Source: DYRB01 sp963709645 (GTDB lineage: Bacteria > Pseudomonadota > Gammaproteobacteria > Chromatiales > Chromatiaceae). Taken from it: a DNA stretch of 64,000 nt. The notes beneath the pieces are model-generated. The model was given only the letters and a program-made list of their open reading frames with translations, searched no databases and was not told where the DNA came from. Location of the stretch: positions 248,001 through 312,000 of the forward strand of contig CAVPXP010000007.1 in NCBI GenBank assembly GCA_963709645.1. Direction: 5' to 3'. Positions 1-9,144 of the stretch are shown one piece after another. Both the position numbers and the translations under genes were made by a program. Each line of letters begins with the position of its first letter. The first letter of the stretch is position 1.

Positions 1-209
1 AAGCGCCCTTGCTGCCGGCCGTGCACCAAGCCGCCATGGGCCAGGGTCTTCAGATGGAAGGACAAGGTCGCGGCGGGGACGGCCAGGGCCTCGGCGATCT
101 GACCAGCCACCAGACCCGCCTGGCCCGCCTGGACCAACAAGCGGAAGATGGCAAGGCGGGTTTCCTGGGCCAGGGCAGAGAGGGCCAGCACGGCAAAGGG
201 GGAACGCAT
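1..209 (-). CDS. ArsR-family helix-turn-helix regulator (5' part only)
   Basis: Reading the minus strand from an ATG at 209 gives about 69 residues before the window edge. They contain the typical ArsR winged-helix core: ETRLAIFRLL, then a recognition-helix segment VPAATLSFHLKTL and the start of the wing. Proteins of this family are small dimeric DNA-binding repressors, often sensing metals or metalloids. The C-terminal half, where most sensing residues lie, is outside the window, so the effector cannot be guessed. The AT-rich stretch just upstream (about 211-260) may hold its operator, but I see no clean palindrome. Family assignment is secure; function is open. Confidence 0.75.
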   Translation of the reverse strand, partial: MRSPFAVLALSALAQETRLAIFRLLVQAGQAGLVAGQIAEALAVPAATLSFHLKTLAHGGLVHGRQQGR

Positions 210-656
210 TTCTACACTTCCACAAGTATCGAATGGATGCATATCGTATTGTATTGTCTCAGGCTGGACAAGCAGGCCGATTTCGAGGGTACGGCTGCGC
301 GGTCTTTGGTTGCAGCGCCGTCGCAAGCGGCAGCGCAATTCCGACGTGCCTTGGGCGAAGGGCGACGCGTCCAGGTGTGATCAGGCGCGCGGCATGCCGT
401 AGGCAGCAAGGGTAGTGCGGGCCGAAGCCCCAGCGACTCGGCCACGGTGGCGGCGGGGACGCAGATCGGCTAGGGTCCACAAGCCTTTCCATGTGCCTGC
501 CAGGCACACTGGGTCAGGCCGCCGAGCCGCTGCGGGATCCGCTGGCAAATCGAACATTCATCGGCTAGTGTCGAATTCACAGTCGGGGCGGTCTCCCCGC
601 CAAATCTGCCCCATGGATACAGCGCGCTGCCAAAGCGTCGTTGGGACCATTGCGAC
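210..656. other. Intergenic region, no recognised gene
   Basis: About 450 bases between the divergent ArsR-type gene and the EAL gene. Several short open frames cross it on both strands, but none has recognisable protein sequence or a convincing ribosome binding site. The part nearest 210-260 is clearly AT-richer than its surroundings and is the likely promoter region of the ArsR gene. The frame of the EAL gene stays open upstream of its start for roughly 130 bases, but the translation does not resemble a GGDEF or sensor domain. Confidence 0.5.
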
Positions 657-668
657 GGAGGTGGACCT

Positions 669-1892
669 TTGCACATGCGCCGCAAGCGGGTCCTGCTGGA
701 GGAGTTGACGCGTGCGATCGAAGCCGACGAACTGGAGTTCTATTACCAGCCGAAGGTTTCCCTCGTAAGCGGACGCCTGGACGGTGCCGAGGCGCTATTG
801 CGTTGGAACCACCCGGATGGGAGCGTGCGGCTGCCCGGCAGCTTTATTCCTTTGGCCGAGGCCACCGGGTTCATCACCCGCATCACGCGCCACATGTTGG
901 CCAAGCTGGTGGCCGACATGGCGATCATCCATGACCTGGATGATGCATTGCGCATCTCGTTCAACGCCTCACCCAAGGACTTCAAATCCAGCGAGTTGGT
1001 GGCCGACATCCTGGGCGCGATCCGCATCGGTGCGGTGGTCCCGAGCCGCCTGCAAATCGAGCTCACCGAGGCGTCCGTGCTACGCAGCACGGAGGACGTT
1101 CGGCAGAATCTGGAAGCCCTGGTCCGAGAGGGCGTGTCCCTGGCGATGGACGACTACGGCAAGGGCTTCTCGTCGATCGATACACTGAGCCGCTGGCCCT
1201 TCTCGGTCATCAAGATCGACAAGGACATCATCGAGCGCATTAAGGGCTCCAGCAAGGGCATGACCATCGTCAAGGCCAGCGTGCGCATGGCCCACGAGCT
1301 GAACGTCGAGGTCGTTGCCGAAGGGGTCGACTCCGCCGAGCTCTACGAGTTTCTGCTTAGATGCGGCTGTACCCGGGCACAGGGCTACTGGATCGGACGG
1401 CCCATGCCTCTGGATCAGTTCATCTCCTTCGTCCAAGCCGACAACCGCTGGTCAGGCATGCCCGTGGGCCTGCTGCATATGGCGCAGCTCGATCATATTC
1501 ATTGGCGCAAGTCCTTGATCGAATCCGTGACCGCGTTGGCGTTTCCACGCAGCGAACAGAGTACCCAGGTTGCGTTAGAAGGCATTCCGCCGCTGGACTG
1601 CCACGAGTGTCGGTTGGGTCGGTGGTATTACCGCAGCGGCCAAGAGTTCGCCGGGACACCTGCCTTCGATGCGCTTGAAGAGCCCCATCGCAGGCTCCAT
1701 GAAACCGGGCGCGAGTTGGTTGACGGGGCGACCAATGGCGCCAGCCGCGAGCATCTAGTGGTGCTCATGCGGCGGCTTACGGAGCATTCCCTTCAAGTGA
1801 TCGCTGGGCTGCAGGAGTTGGAAGACGAGGCGCTGCTGGAGCTCAAGCAAGTCGGCGCCTGGGTCGTCAGCGCGCTGCACCCCCAGGACTGA
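669..1892 (+). CDS. c-di-GMP phosphodiesterase, EAL domain fused to C-terminal CZB zinc-sensor domain
   Basis: Predicted cytosolic enzyme that hydrolyses the second messenger c-di-GMP. Residues about 8-255 form an EAL domain with the catalytic set in place: EALLRW at 41-46, N99, E131 in IELTE, the DD pair at 161-162, K182, E218 and Q238. Residues about 270-400 match the chemoreceptor zinc-binding (CZB) domain, with H276, C314 (in CRLGRWYY) and the H340/H344 pair as likely zinc ligands. No GGDEF, membrane segment or other sensor is present. The start is a TTG at 669, six bases after a perfect GGAGGT at 657-662; an ATG at 675 is the alternative. CZB is known as a zinc-responsive regulator of the diguanylate cyclase DgcZ; here it would control the opposite activity. 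That regulatory link is inference. Confidence 0.88.
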   Translation: MHMRRKRVLLEELTRAIEADELEFYYQPKVSLVSGRLDGAEALLRWNHPDGSVRLPGSFIPLAEATGFITRITRHMLAKLVADMAIIHDLDDALRISFNASPKDFKSSELVADILGAIRIGAVVPSRLQIELTEASVLRSTEDVRQNLEALVREGVSLAMDDYGKGFSSIDTLSRWPFSVIKIDKDIIERIKGSSKGMTIVKASVRMAHELNVEVVAEGVDSAELYEFLLRCGCTRAQGYWIGRPMPLDQFISFVQADNRWSGMPVGLLHMAQLDHIHWRKSLIESVTALAFPRSEQSTQVALEGIPPLDCHECRLGRWYYRSGQEFAGTPAFDALEEPHRRLHETGRELVDGATNGASREHLVVLMRRLTEHSLQVIAGLQELEDEALLELKQVGAWVVSALHPQD

Positions 1893-2732
1893 GCAACGCC
1901 TGGTCGGCGGGCGCGAGATGCCTGCTCTCCAGGGAGATGCTGATTGGAGCCATCCCTGGCTTGAATCAGCTCGCGCTCCCCGAGGTGCGACTCGTGGAAT
2001 GCTCCATTTTCAACGGCTTAGCGCCGTTGGAAATGGCGGTCCCTCCGTGGCCCGCACGGGAAATGCTTCACGTTTCCCTAGCCCACCCGCATCCGCGGCA
2101 TTTGAGAGACAGCGAGAGGTCGATTGCGGCCTTGCCCGACCCCGAGTCGGTCTCTGGGTCGAACCAGGGCAACCCGCTATCACAGCCAGGTTGAACTGCA
2201 TCGGCATCGACATCAGCTCCAATCCCAAGCCCACCGACAACAGCCCGGAAACGCTGGGCAGCGTGGCCCAAGTGCTCGAAGCGCCAGGCAATCTCGCAGG
2301 GTCGGCTGAGCCGTGAGTGCCGCATGGCTGTCGCTCCGTGCGATGGCGCCAGTGTCCGCTGTGGGCCGATTCTGTTGAAAAACTGGCTCGCCGGAGCTGG
2401 CGCCATCGGTAGGTACGACAATCGACCGAGTTACCTTCGCGAGGGTGAAACTGAGTGAGTAAGGATTTCTCGTCAGGTTCCTCCCAATTTCACATGCGCC
2501 GACAGAGTGCTGGACCAGATTTCAGGCCGTTGGATCTTCAACGGAATCGATCCGTGACCGTCCCTCGGCTTCCACGGGTTGGGGACCCGGACCGGGACAG
2601 GCGCTTGCCGGCCATGCGGGGTTTGTCGCGGATCACGCCGGCGTGCTCTACATTAGATGCCAGCGTTAGATGTCAGCCATTCCGCTTACGCATGCCACAT
2701 TGATCGTCCGCGCCCACACATCAGGAGCCACC
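1893..2732. other. Long intergenic region with a hairpin and a possible IS scar
   Basis: About 840 bases between the EAL gene and the aldolase. I see no supportable gene on either strand. It contains a strong hairpin at 2004-2036 (listed separately). A stretch around 2370-2385 reads TTCTGTTGAAAAACT, a string that in my recollection often marks the ends of transposase-bearing elements; no transposase sequence accompanies it. The last 100 bases carry the aldolase ribosome binding site and presumably its promoter. Confidence 0.45.
2004..2036. repeat. Perfect 14-bp hairpin with 5-nt loop
   Basis: An inverted repeat with arms CCATTTTCAACGGC and GCCGTTGGAAATGG pairs over 14 positions (one G-U), with a TTAGC loop. 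It lies about 110 bases after the EAL gene stop. It has no T run, so a classical intrinsic terminator is unlikely; an RNA stabiliser or a REP-like intergenic repeat are alternatives. Confidence 0.6.
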
Positions 2733-3782
<1,050 letters not shown>

Positions 3783-3935
3783 GGGCATCAGGGATTCACG
3801 GCGCTCGGTTCCAACTCGCGGCAAAGGTCCCGCGACACCTGGCACGCACCTATGTGCCCTTTGGCTCGCTAGCTGGGGCGGGTCGCACCGGCTGGCGTCG
3901 CCACAACAAAAGCCGAACGTCCTTGTCTGACGGCG

Positions 3936-4353
3936 TTGAGACCAAGCGGTCTCATTGGGCATCCACTGCCGAAGCCCTGGGGGAACCGGGCCAGGTCTCC
4001 GGACAGACGGGCATTCCTAAGAACAGCGGCATCTGCAACTGCGACGCTCGGCGCATCTCTTGTCCGTTGCCGGTGCCGCCGCCGCAGAGTCTATTCAGGA
4101 TGGCCTGGTGCGGTTGTTGTTCGAGTCCGACCGAAATCGCGTGATCGAGCAACTGGTGGGAGCGATTCGCGCAGGTCTCCAATACCCGACGCCCTTGGGC
4201 GCGGTCGCGGAAGCGTGGGCACGGGAGGTGCGCCCGTACCCGCACGTGGGGTTCAACTACCATGCGTTCATGGTACGCACGCGGTGCACCGGTCTACGGT
4301 GGCTGCCCGCGGCCCAGCTGCACCTGGCCCTCGGGGGATACACAGGGTTATAG
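3936..4353 (+). pseudogene. Decayed gene for a Tat-exported protein (frameshifted fragment)
   Basis: One frame (about 3936-4057) encodes a twin-arginine signal, DRRAFLRTAASATATLGAS. The sense then continues in another frame (from about 4060) as VAGAAAAESIQDGLVRLLFE and a helical stretch with IRAGLQYPTPLGAV and REVRPYPHVGFNYHAFM. After about 4270 the similarity I recall (a conserved exported protein of unknown function in diverse bacteria) is lost and the frame ends at 4353. So at least one frameshift and a C-terminal truncation separate this from a working gene. The Tat motif and the frame change are visible; the family memory is uncertain. Confidence 0.45.
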
Positions 4354-4371
4354 CTACTTATCGGTTGCCAA

Positions 4372-6210
4372 TCAGAGCCTTCCGACTGACGGAAAGGGCA
4401 GCAGACCGGTTCCGGCGGCAACCGCAGGTTCACTCGCCGGCGTGAAGGGTGCGACGGGAGAGGCATCCGCTTCCTTGGGCTCGGCCGGCTCTGGGGACAA
4501 TGCAGGGCCCTCGATACCACCTGGAACCGACTCGGGGGCAGGCTGCGGCGGCGGTGGCAGCTTGACCCTGATCGGCGCAAGGCCATCCAAGGCCGCCAAT
4601 ACAGCCACGTCGCGGTCATAGATGTCACCGCGGAATCGTACTTTGCCGTCCCCGAGCCCTTGCGCCGTCCAGTAGGCCAAGATGATGGTCAGAGGCTCCT
4701 TGAGGCGAACGGTCCGAGTCTTGCCAGAGCCGACAAGCGCCTCGAGGCTTTCGACGCTCCACCGATCAGGCTCTCCGAGCACCCGCTCGGCCAGCTCGAA
4801 GGGCTTGTCCACCCGCACACAGCCTGAACTGGTCATGCGCACCGGCTGATTGAACAGGCTGCGACTCGGCGTGTCGTGCAGATACACGGAGAACCGGTTG
4901 GGAAACATGAACTTGATCCTGCCCAGGGCCGCCTTGTCCCCGCCGCCGTCCTGCCGAAGGGTGTAGGGAAAGGCCCTGGCGGGCAGGTTCCAGTTGACCG
5001 CGGACAGGGGTACCTTGCGCCCGTTGCGGTCGATGGCCTTGAGCCCCTTCTTGGCGACGTACGCGGGATTAACCCGCGCCTTTGGCAGGATGTCGTCCTT
5101 GAGGATGGTCGGCGGCACCGTCCAGGTCGGATTGAGCTCAAGGTACTCTACTTGATCGCGGAACGTCGGGGTCTGGCGGTCTGCCCGCCCGACCTGAACG
5201 CGGGCAGACCACTGCGCCTCAGACCCCCGCATGAGGTGGACCTGGAAGCCGACGACGTCCACTAGCAGGTAGTCCTCCGGCAGGGCGCGATAGATCCAGC
5301 GCATACGTTCCAGATTGACCCTGATCTGCTCGATCCGAGCGGTCGCTGGGACATTCAGCTCAGCCAAAGTCAGCCCGCCCACCACCCCGTCCGAGGAAAG
5401 GCCATTGGCCTTCTGAAAGGTCTTTACTGCATCCACCAGACCCTTGTCATAGACGTTTGGGTCAACGGGGGCCGGCCCCCGGAGGTCCCCGGACGCTCGC
5501 AGACGCTCGCGGAGGGCCGCGACTCGCTGATCGCGGGCCCCAGGGGCGAGCTTAGCCCCCGCAGGAACCGACCCCCAACCACCGTTCGCGGCGGCAGCCC
5601 GATAGTGGGCAAGCCCCTCCTTGAGCTGAACGTAGAAGACCGGTTCACGCACGAAATGCGTCAGGTAGTCGCCGAGGTCCGGCGCGTCCAAGGCCGCACC
5701 GAGCTGCGCCACCATCTCCTCCAGGGTAGGGGCATCGGTGAAATGAAACTTGCGGTCGAGGGCGACTGGATCGACCTTGCCGAAGAGCCGGTGGTGAATG
5801 TAACGCAGCAGATTGTCGGTCAGCAGCAGGTCTGCATCGTCCCGGGAGCGTGCAGTCAGGTGGTTCAGGTGTTTGCTACCGAATAGCCTGGCCAGGGCCC
5901 GGTCGTTAAAGTCGCTCGGGCGCAGACCCTCGTCCGGGCTGCGGGCGATGGCCCCGAAGAGGTCGGTTACCTGGCGCTGGTCTTGCCAGACCCGCTGAAA
6001 GTCGCGACCCCGGTAGAACTCGGCCAGCACCGGCACGGAGGCGAGCGAGACCCCGGCGACCCTCGGACCGACCTCGGCGGCGAGGGCCTCGATCCGCTCC
6101 TGTAGCCGCTCAGGCGTCGGCGAGCCGAGTGCGCTCCGCAGCTCCTCGGCCGGTACATGTCCGACCAGGACCAAGCACAAAAGCGGTACGCTCCATCGAG
6201 AGAGGGCCAT
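4372..6210 (-). CDS. ldtD: L,D-transpeptidase, YcbB/LdtD family
   Basis: Periplasmic enzyme that makes 3-3 cross-links in peptidoglycan. From the ATG at 6210 (AGGAAAG just upstream) the product has 612 residues: a signal peptide (1-22), an N-terminal scaffold domain (about 40-220), a peptidoglycan-binding helix bundle (about 255-287, DAVKTFQKANGLSSDGVVG) and a YkuD catalytic domain (about 315-490). H446 and the nucleophile C464 in TSSGCVRV are present. The last 90 residues are a Pro/Ala-rich tail unusual for the family. An upstream in-frame TTG at 6228 is less likely. It is convergent with the decayed Tat gene. A -10-like TAGAAT lies at 6305-6310. Confidence 0.92.
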   Translation of the reverse strand: MALSRWSVPLLCLVLVGHVPAEELRSALGSPTPERLQERIEALAAEVGPRVAGVSLASVPVLAEFYRGRDFQRVWQDQRQVTDLFGAIARSPDEGLRPSDFNDRALARLFGSKHLNHLTARSRDDADLLLTDNLLRYIHHRLFGKVDPVALDRKFHFTDAPTLEEMVAQLGAALDAPDLGDYLTHFVREPVFYVQLKEGLAHYRAAAANGGWGSVPAGAKLAPGARDQRVAALRERLRASGDLRGPAPVDPNVYDKGLVDAVKTFQKANGLSSDGVVGGLTLAELNVPATARIEQIRVNLERMRWIYRALPEDYLLVDVVGFQVHLMRGSEAQWSARVQVGRADRQTPTFRDQVEYLELNPTWTVPPTILKDDILPKARVNPAYVAKKGLKAIDRNGRKVPLSAVNWNLPARAFPYTLRQDGGGDKAALGRIKFMFPNRFSVYLHDTPSRSLFNQPVRMTSSGCVRVDKPFELAERVLGEPDRWSVESLEALVGSGKTRTVRLKEPLTIILAYWTAQGLGDGKVRFRGDIYDRDVAVLAALDGLAPIRVKLPPPPQPAPESVPGGIEGPALSPEPAEPKEADASPVAPFTPASEPAVAAGTGLLPFPSVGRL

Positions 6211-6304
6211 CGACTCTTTCCTCAACAATTGGCGGTAAGCAGTCGTCAGAACGACAACATCTGGTTCAGGCGCAGATCGTCATTGGGACGCCGACGCCGG
6301 CGCG

Positions 6305-6310
6305 ATTCTA
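6305..6310 (-). promoter_or_regulatory. Candidate sigma-70 -10 element of ldtD
   Basis: On the minus strand TAGAAT sits about 95 bases before the ldtD start, with a TTGACG 15 bases further upstream (26-31 past 6300), slightly short of ideal spacing. The context GGTAGAATCGC recurs upstream of the SCP2-like gene at 54502-54512. Confidence 0.4.
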
Positions 6311-6371
6311 CCGCCTTTTCTGGATCGTCAAGCGGCCGCTGCGGGAGCTTCTCCCGAGATTTGCGGCATGC

Positions 6372-7862
6372 TCAGCACTCCCCGACGAGTTGTACCCGCC
6401 CCTCCTCGTCCACCGACTCCAGCCGCACCGTAAAGCCCCACAACCGGCGTAGGTGCCTTAGCATCTCCGTGCCGGTGTCGCTGAGGGGGCGGCGATTGTA
6501 GCGGTAGTGGCGGAGCGTCAGAGAACGATCGCCGCGCCTGTCGACGTCGAAGACCTGAATATTCGGTTCGCGGCTCCCCAGGTTGTACTGGTCGGCCAGC
6601 GCCTGGCGCAAGGCCCTGTACCCGGCCTCCTCGTGGATGGCGGTGATGGCGAGGGTGTCCTCTCGATCGTCGTCGCAGACGGCGAACAGCCGGAAGTCGC
6701 GCATCAGGGTCGGCGATAGATATTGGGCGATGAAGCTCTCGTCCTTGTAATTGCGCATGGCGAAGTCCAGCACCTTGCGCCAATTCTGCCCGGCGAAGTC
6801 CGGAAACCAGTAGCGGTCCTCGTCCGTGGGGGCCTCGCAGACGCGGCGGATGTCGCGCATCATTGCGAAACCCAGGGCATAGGGATTGATACCGGTGTAA
6901 TAGGGGGCGTCGAAGGGCGGCTGGAAGACCACCCCGGTGTGCGACTGGAGGAACTCCATCATGAAGCCGTCGCTCACCATACCCTCGTCGTACAGATGGT
7001 TGAGCAGGGTGTAATGCCAGAAAGTGGCCCAGCCCTCATTCATGACCTGGGTCTGCCGCTGCGGGTAGAAGTACTGGCTGAGTCTGCGCACGATGCGCAG
7101 GATCTCCCGCTGCCAGGGCTCCAGCAAGGGGGCGTTCTTCTCGATGAAATAGAGGATGTTCTCCTGAGGCTCAGGGGGGAAGCGGGCCTCGCGCTGCCGC
7201 AGGTCCGGGTCGTCCACCCTCGGCAGGGTGCGCCACAGGTCGTTGACCTGGAGCTGCAGGTAGGCCTCTCGCTCGCGTTGGCGGCGCTGCTCCTCGGCCA
7301 TGGACAGCGGCGCCGGGCGCTTGTATCGATCCACTCCGTGGTTCATCAGGGCATGGCAGGAGTCCAGCAACAGCTCCACCTCCTGCTCCCCATAGCGCTC
7401 CTCGCACTCGGCGATGTAGCGACGGGCAAAGACCAGGTAGTCGATGATGGCATCGGCACTGGTCCAGGTGCGGAAGAGGTAATTGCCCTTGAAGAAGCTG
7501 TTGTGCCCATAGGAGGCGTGGGCGATGACCAGGGCCTGCATTGGCAGCGTATTCTCCTCCATGAGATAGGCGATACAGGGGTCGGAGTTGATGACGATCT
7601 CGTAGGCCAATCCCATCTGGCCGCGGCGATAGGTCTGCTCGGTGGCAACGAACTGCTTTCCGAAGGACCAGTGCTGATAGCCGATGGGGAGCCCGATCGA
7701 GGAGTAGGCGTCGATCATCTGCTCCGAGGAGATGACCTCGATCTGGTTGGCGTAGGTATCGAGGCCGTAGACATTGTGGGCGATCTGCCCGATCTCCCGG
7801 TCGAAGCGCTCAAGCAGGGGAAAGGTCCACTCGGAGGAATCGGAGATGACGCGCCGAGTCAT
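6372..7862 (-). CDS. ycgB: SpoVR/YcgB family protein
   Basis: 496 residues, matching the SpoVR family at full length, with conserved stretches such as HASYGHNSFFKGNY, VMNEGWATFWHY and PYYTGINPYALGFAMMRDI. The family is named after a Bacillus spore-cortex protein, but its biochemical role in Gram-negatives is not known. In proteobacteria it is almost always the third gene after prkA and yeaH, as here. Its ATG overlaps the stop of yeaH by four bases (ATGA), indicating translational coupling. It is the last gene of the operon; a six-bp GC stem near 6340-6365 could end transcription weakly. Confidence 0.93.
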   Translation of the reverse strand: MTRRVISDSSEWTFPLLERFDREIGQIAHNVYGLDTYANQIEVISSEQMIDAYSSIGLPIGYQHWSFGKQFVATEQTYRRGQMGLAYEIVINSDPCIAYLMEENTLPMQALVIAHASYGHNSFFKGNYLFRTWTSADAIIDYLVFARRYIAECEERYGEQEVELLLDSCHALMNHGVDRYKRPAPLSMAEEQRRQREREAYLQLQVNDLWRTLPRVDDPDLRQREARFPPEPQENILYFIEKNAPLLEPWQREILRIVRRLSQYFYPQRQTQVMNEGWATFWHYTLLNHLYDEGMVSDGFMMEFLQSHTGVVFQPPFDAPYYTGINPYALGFAMMRDIRRVCEAPTDEDRYWFPDFAGQNWRKVLDFAMRNYKDESFIAQYLSPTLMRDFRLFAVCDDDREDTLAITAIHEEAGYRALRQALADQYNLGSREPNIQVFDVDRRGDRSLTLRHYRYNRRPLSDTGTEMLRHLRRLWGFTVRLESVDEEGRVQLVGEC

Positions 7863-9130
7863 GCGCTCTGCCTCTTAAACAGCTCGCGGAAGACGGGATA
7901 AATGTCATCGGGTCCGTCGATCTGCTGCATGGCAAAGTGCGGGTGCGCGGCCCGGACTTCCTCGTAGGCGTACCACAGACTCTGGTGCTGGCGGGGGGTG
8001 ATCTCGACATAGGCGAAATACCGCATGAGCGGCATCAGGCGCTCGGCGAGGATCTGCCCGCAGACCGCGGAGTCAGAGTCCCAGTTGTCTCCATCCGATG
8101 CCTGAGCGGCATAGATGTTCCAGCTGCCGCCCGCATAGCGCGCGCGCACTACCTCGTCGGCCAGATTCAACGCACTGGAGACCACGGTACCGCCGGTCTC
8201 CCGGGAATAGAAGAACTCCTGCTCATCCACCTCTTGGGCAATGGTGTGATGGCGGATGAATACCAGCTCCACCTTCTTGTAATTGCGCTGGAGAAACATG
8301 TACAGGAGGATGAAGAACCGCTTGGCCAGGTTCTTGCGGACCTGGTCCATGGAGCCGGAGACGTCCATGATGCACAGCATTACGGCCTTGCTGGTGGGCT
8401 CCGGCCGCTTGGCGAAGGCCTGGTAGCGCAGGTCGAAGGTGTCGATGAACGGCAGCGCGGCGATGCGGGTCTTGAGGCGGTCGATCTCCTCGCGCAGGGC
8501 CAGGACCCGCGCATCCGCTTCCCCTGCACCGTCGGCCAACAGCCCATTCAACTCGGCCTCCAGCTCTCGGATGCGCCCTCGATGCGGCGCCCCGAGGGCG
8601 GTACGCCGCGCGACCGCCCCCTTGAGAGAGCGCACCACGTCGATGTTCGACGGGTTGCCGTCGGTGCTGTAGCCCGCGCGCACCTGCTTGAACTCAGTAG
8701 CGCCAAGCAGCTGGTTGCGTATCAGGCGGGGAAGCTCCAGGTCTTCGAAGAGGAGATCCATATACTCCTCACGTGAGAGTTCGAAGACGAAATCGTCCTC
8801 ACCCTTGCCGCCTCTACCCGCCTTTCCCTGGCCGGAACCGCCACCCTCCGCACCCTCGGGCCGATCCACCCGGTCTCCGGAGAGAAACTCCTTGTTCCCC
8901 GGATGTACCATCTCCCGGGTCCCGCCGGGCCCATGGTGAAAAACGGGCTCTGAGATGTCCCGGGACGGGATGCCGACCTTCTCACCGCTGTCGATGTCCG
9001 TGATGCTGCGGCGATTGACGGAATCGGCCACCGCCCGCTTCAGCTGGGACTTGTAGCGCCGCAGAAATCGTTGGCGGTTCACCGCGCTCTTGTTCTTTCC
9101 GTTGACCCGGCGGTCGATGAAGCTGGACAT
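7859..9130 (-). CDS. yeaH: YeaH/YhbH family protein (DUF444, VWA-like)
   Basis: 423 residues from ATG 9130. The N-terminal 110 residues are basic and Gly-rich. A coiled stretch follows (about 180-225). The C-terminal half is a von Willebrand A-like fold with a MIDAS-type DVSGSMD at 256-261, for binding a divalent cation and probably a partner protein. YeaH works with the serine kinase PrkA (YeaG) in adaptation to prolonged nitrogen starvation in E. coli. The gene starts 14 bases after prkA ends and overlaps ycgB by four bases. A longer reading frame extends to 9175, but the MSSFIDRRVNGKNKS start is the family norm. Confidence 0.94.
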   Translation of the reverse strand: MSSFIDRRVNGKNKSAVNRQRFLRRYKSQLKRAVADSVNRRSITDIDSGEKVGIPSRDISEPVFHHGPGGTREMVHPGNKEFLSGDRVDRPEGAEGGGSGQGKAGRGGKGEDDFVFELSREEYMDLLFEDLELPRLIRNQLLGATEFKQVRAGYSTDGNPSNIDVVRSLKGAVARRTALGAPHRGRIRELEAELNGLLADGAGEADARVLALREEIDRLKTRIAALPFIDTFDLRYQAFAKRPEPTSKAVMLCIMDVSGSMDQVRKNLAKRFFILLYMFLQRNYKKVELVFIRHHTIAQEVDEQEFFYSRETGGTVVSSALNLADEVVRARYAGGSWNIYAAQASDGDNWDSDSAVCGQILAERLMPLMRYFAYVEITPRQHQSLWYAYEEVRAAHPHFAMQQIDGPDDIYPVFRELFKRQSA

Positions 9131-9144
9131 TGTCTGGCTGCTTC

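Noticed and set aside
211..260. Possible ArsR operator palindrome
   Set aside because: The AT-rich region has only imperfect, off-centre repeats around ATGCAT; nothing strong enough to call an operator.
6723..7901. Long plus-strand open frame (about 390 codons) opposite ycgB
   Set aside because: It lies entirely antisense to a well-conserved gene, has repetitive Val/Gly/Leu/Asp composition typical of high-GC shadow frames and no recognisable domain.
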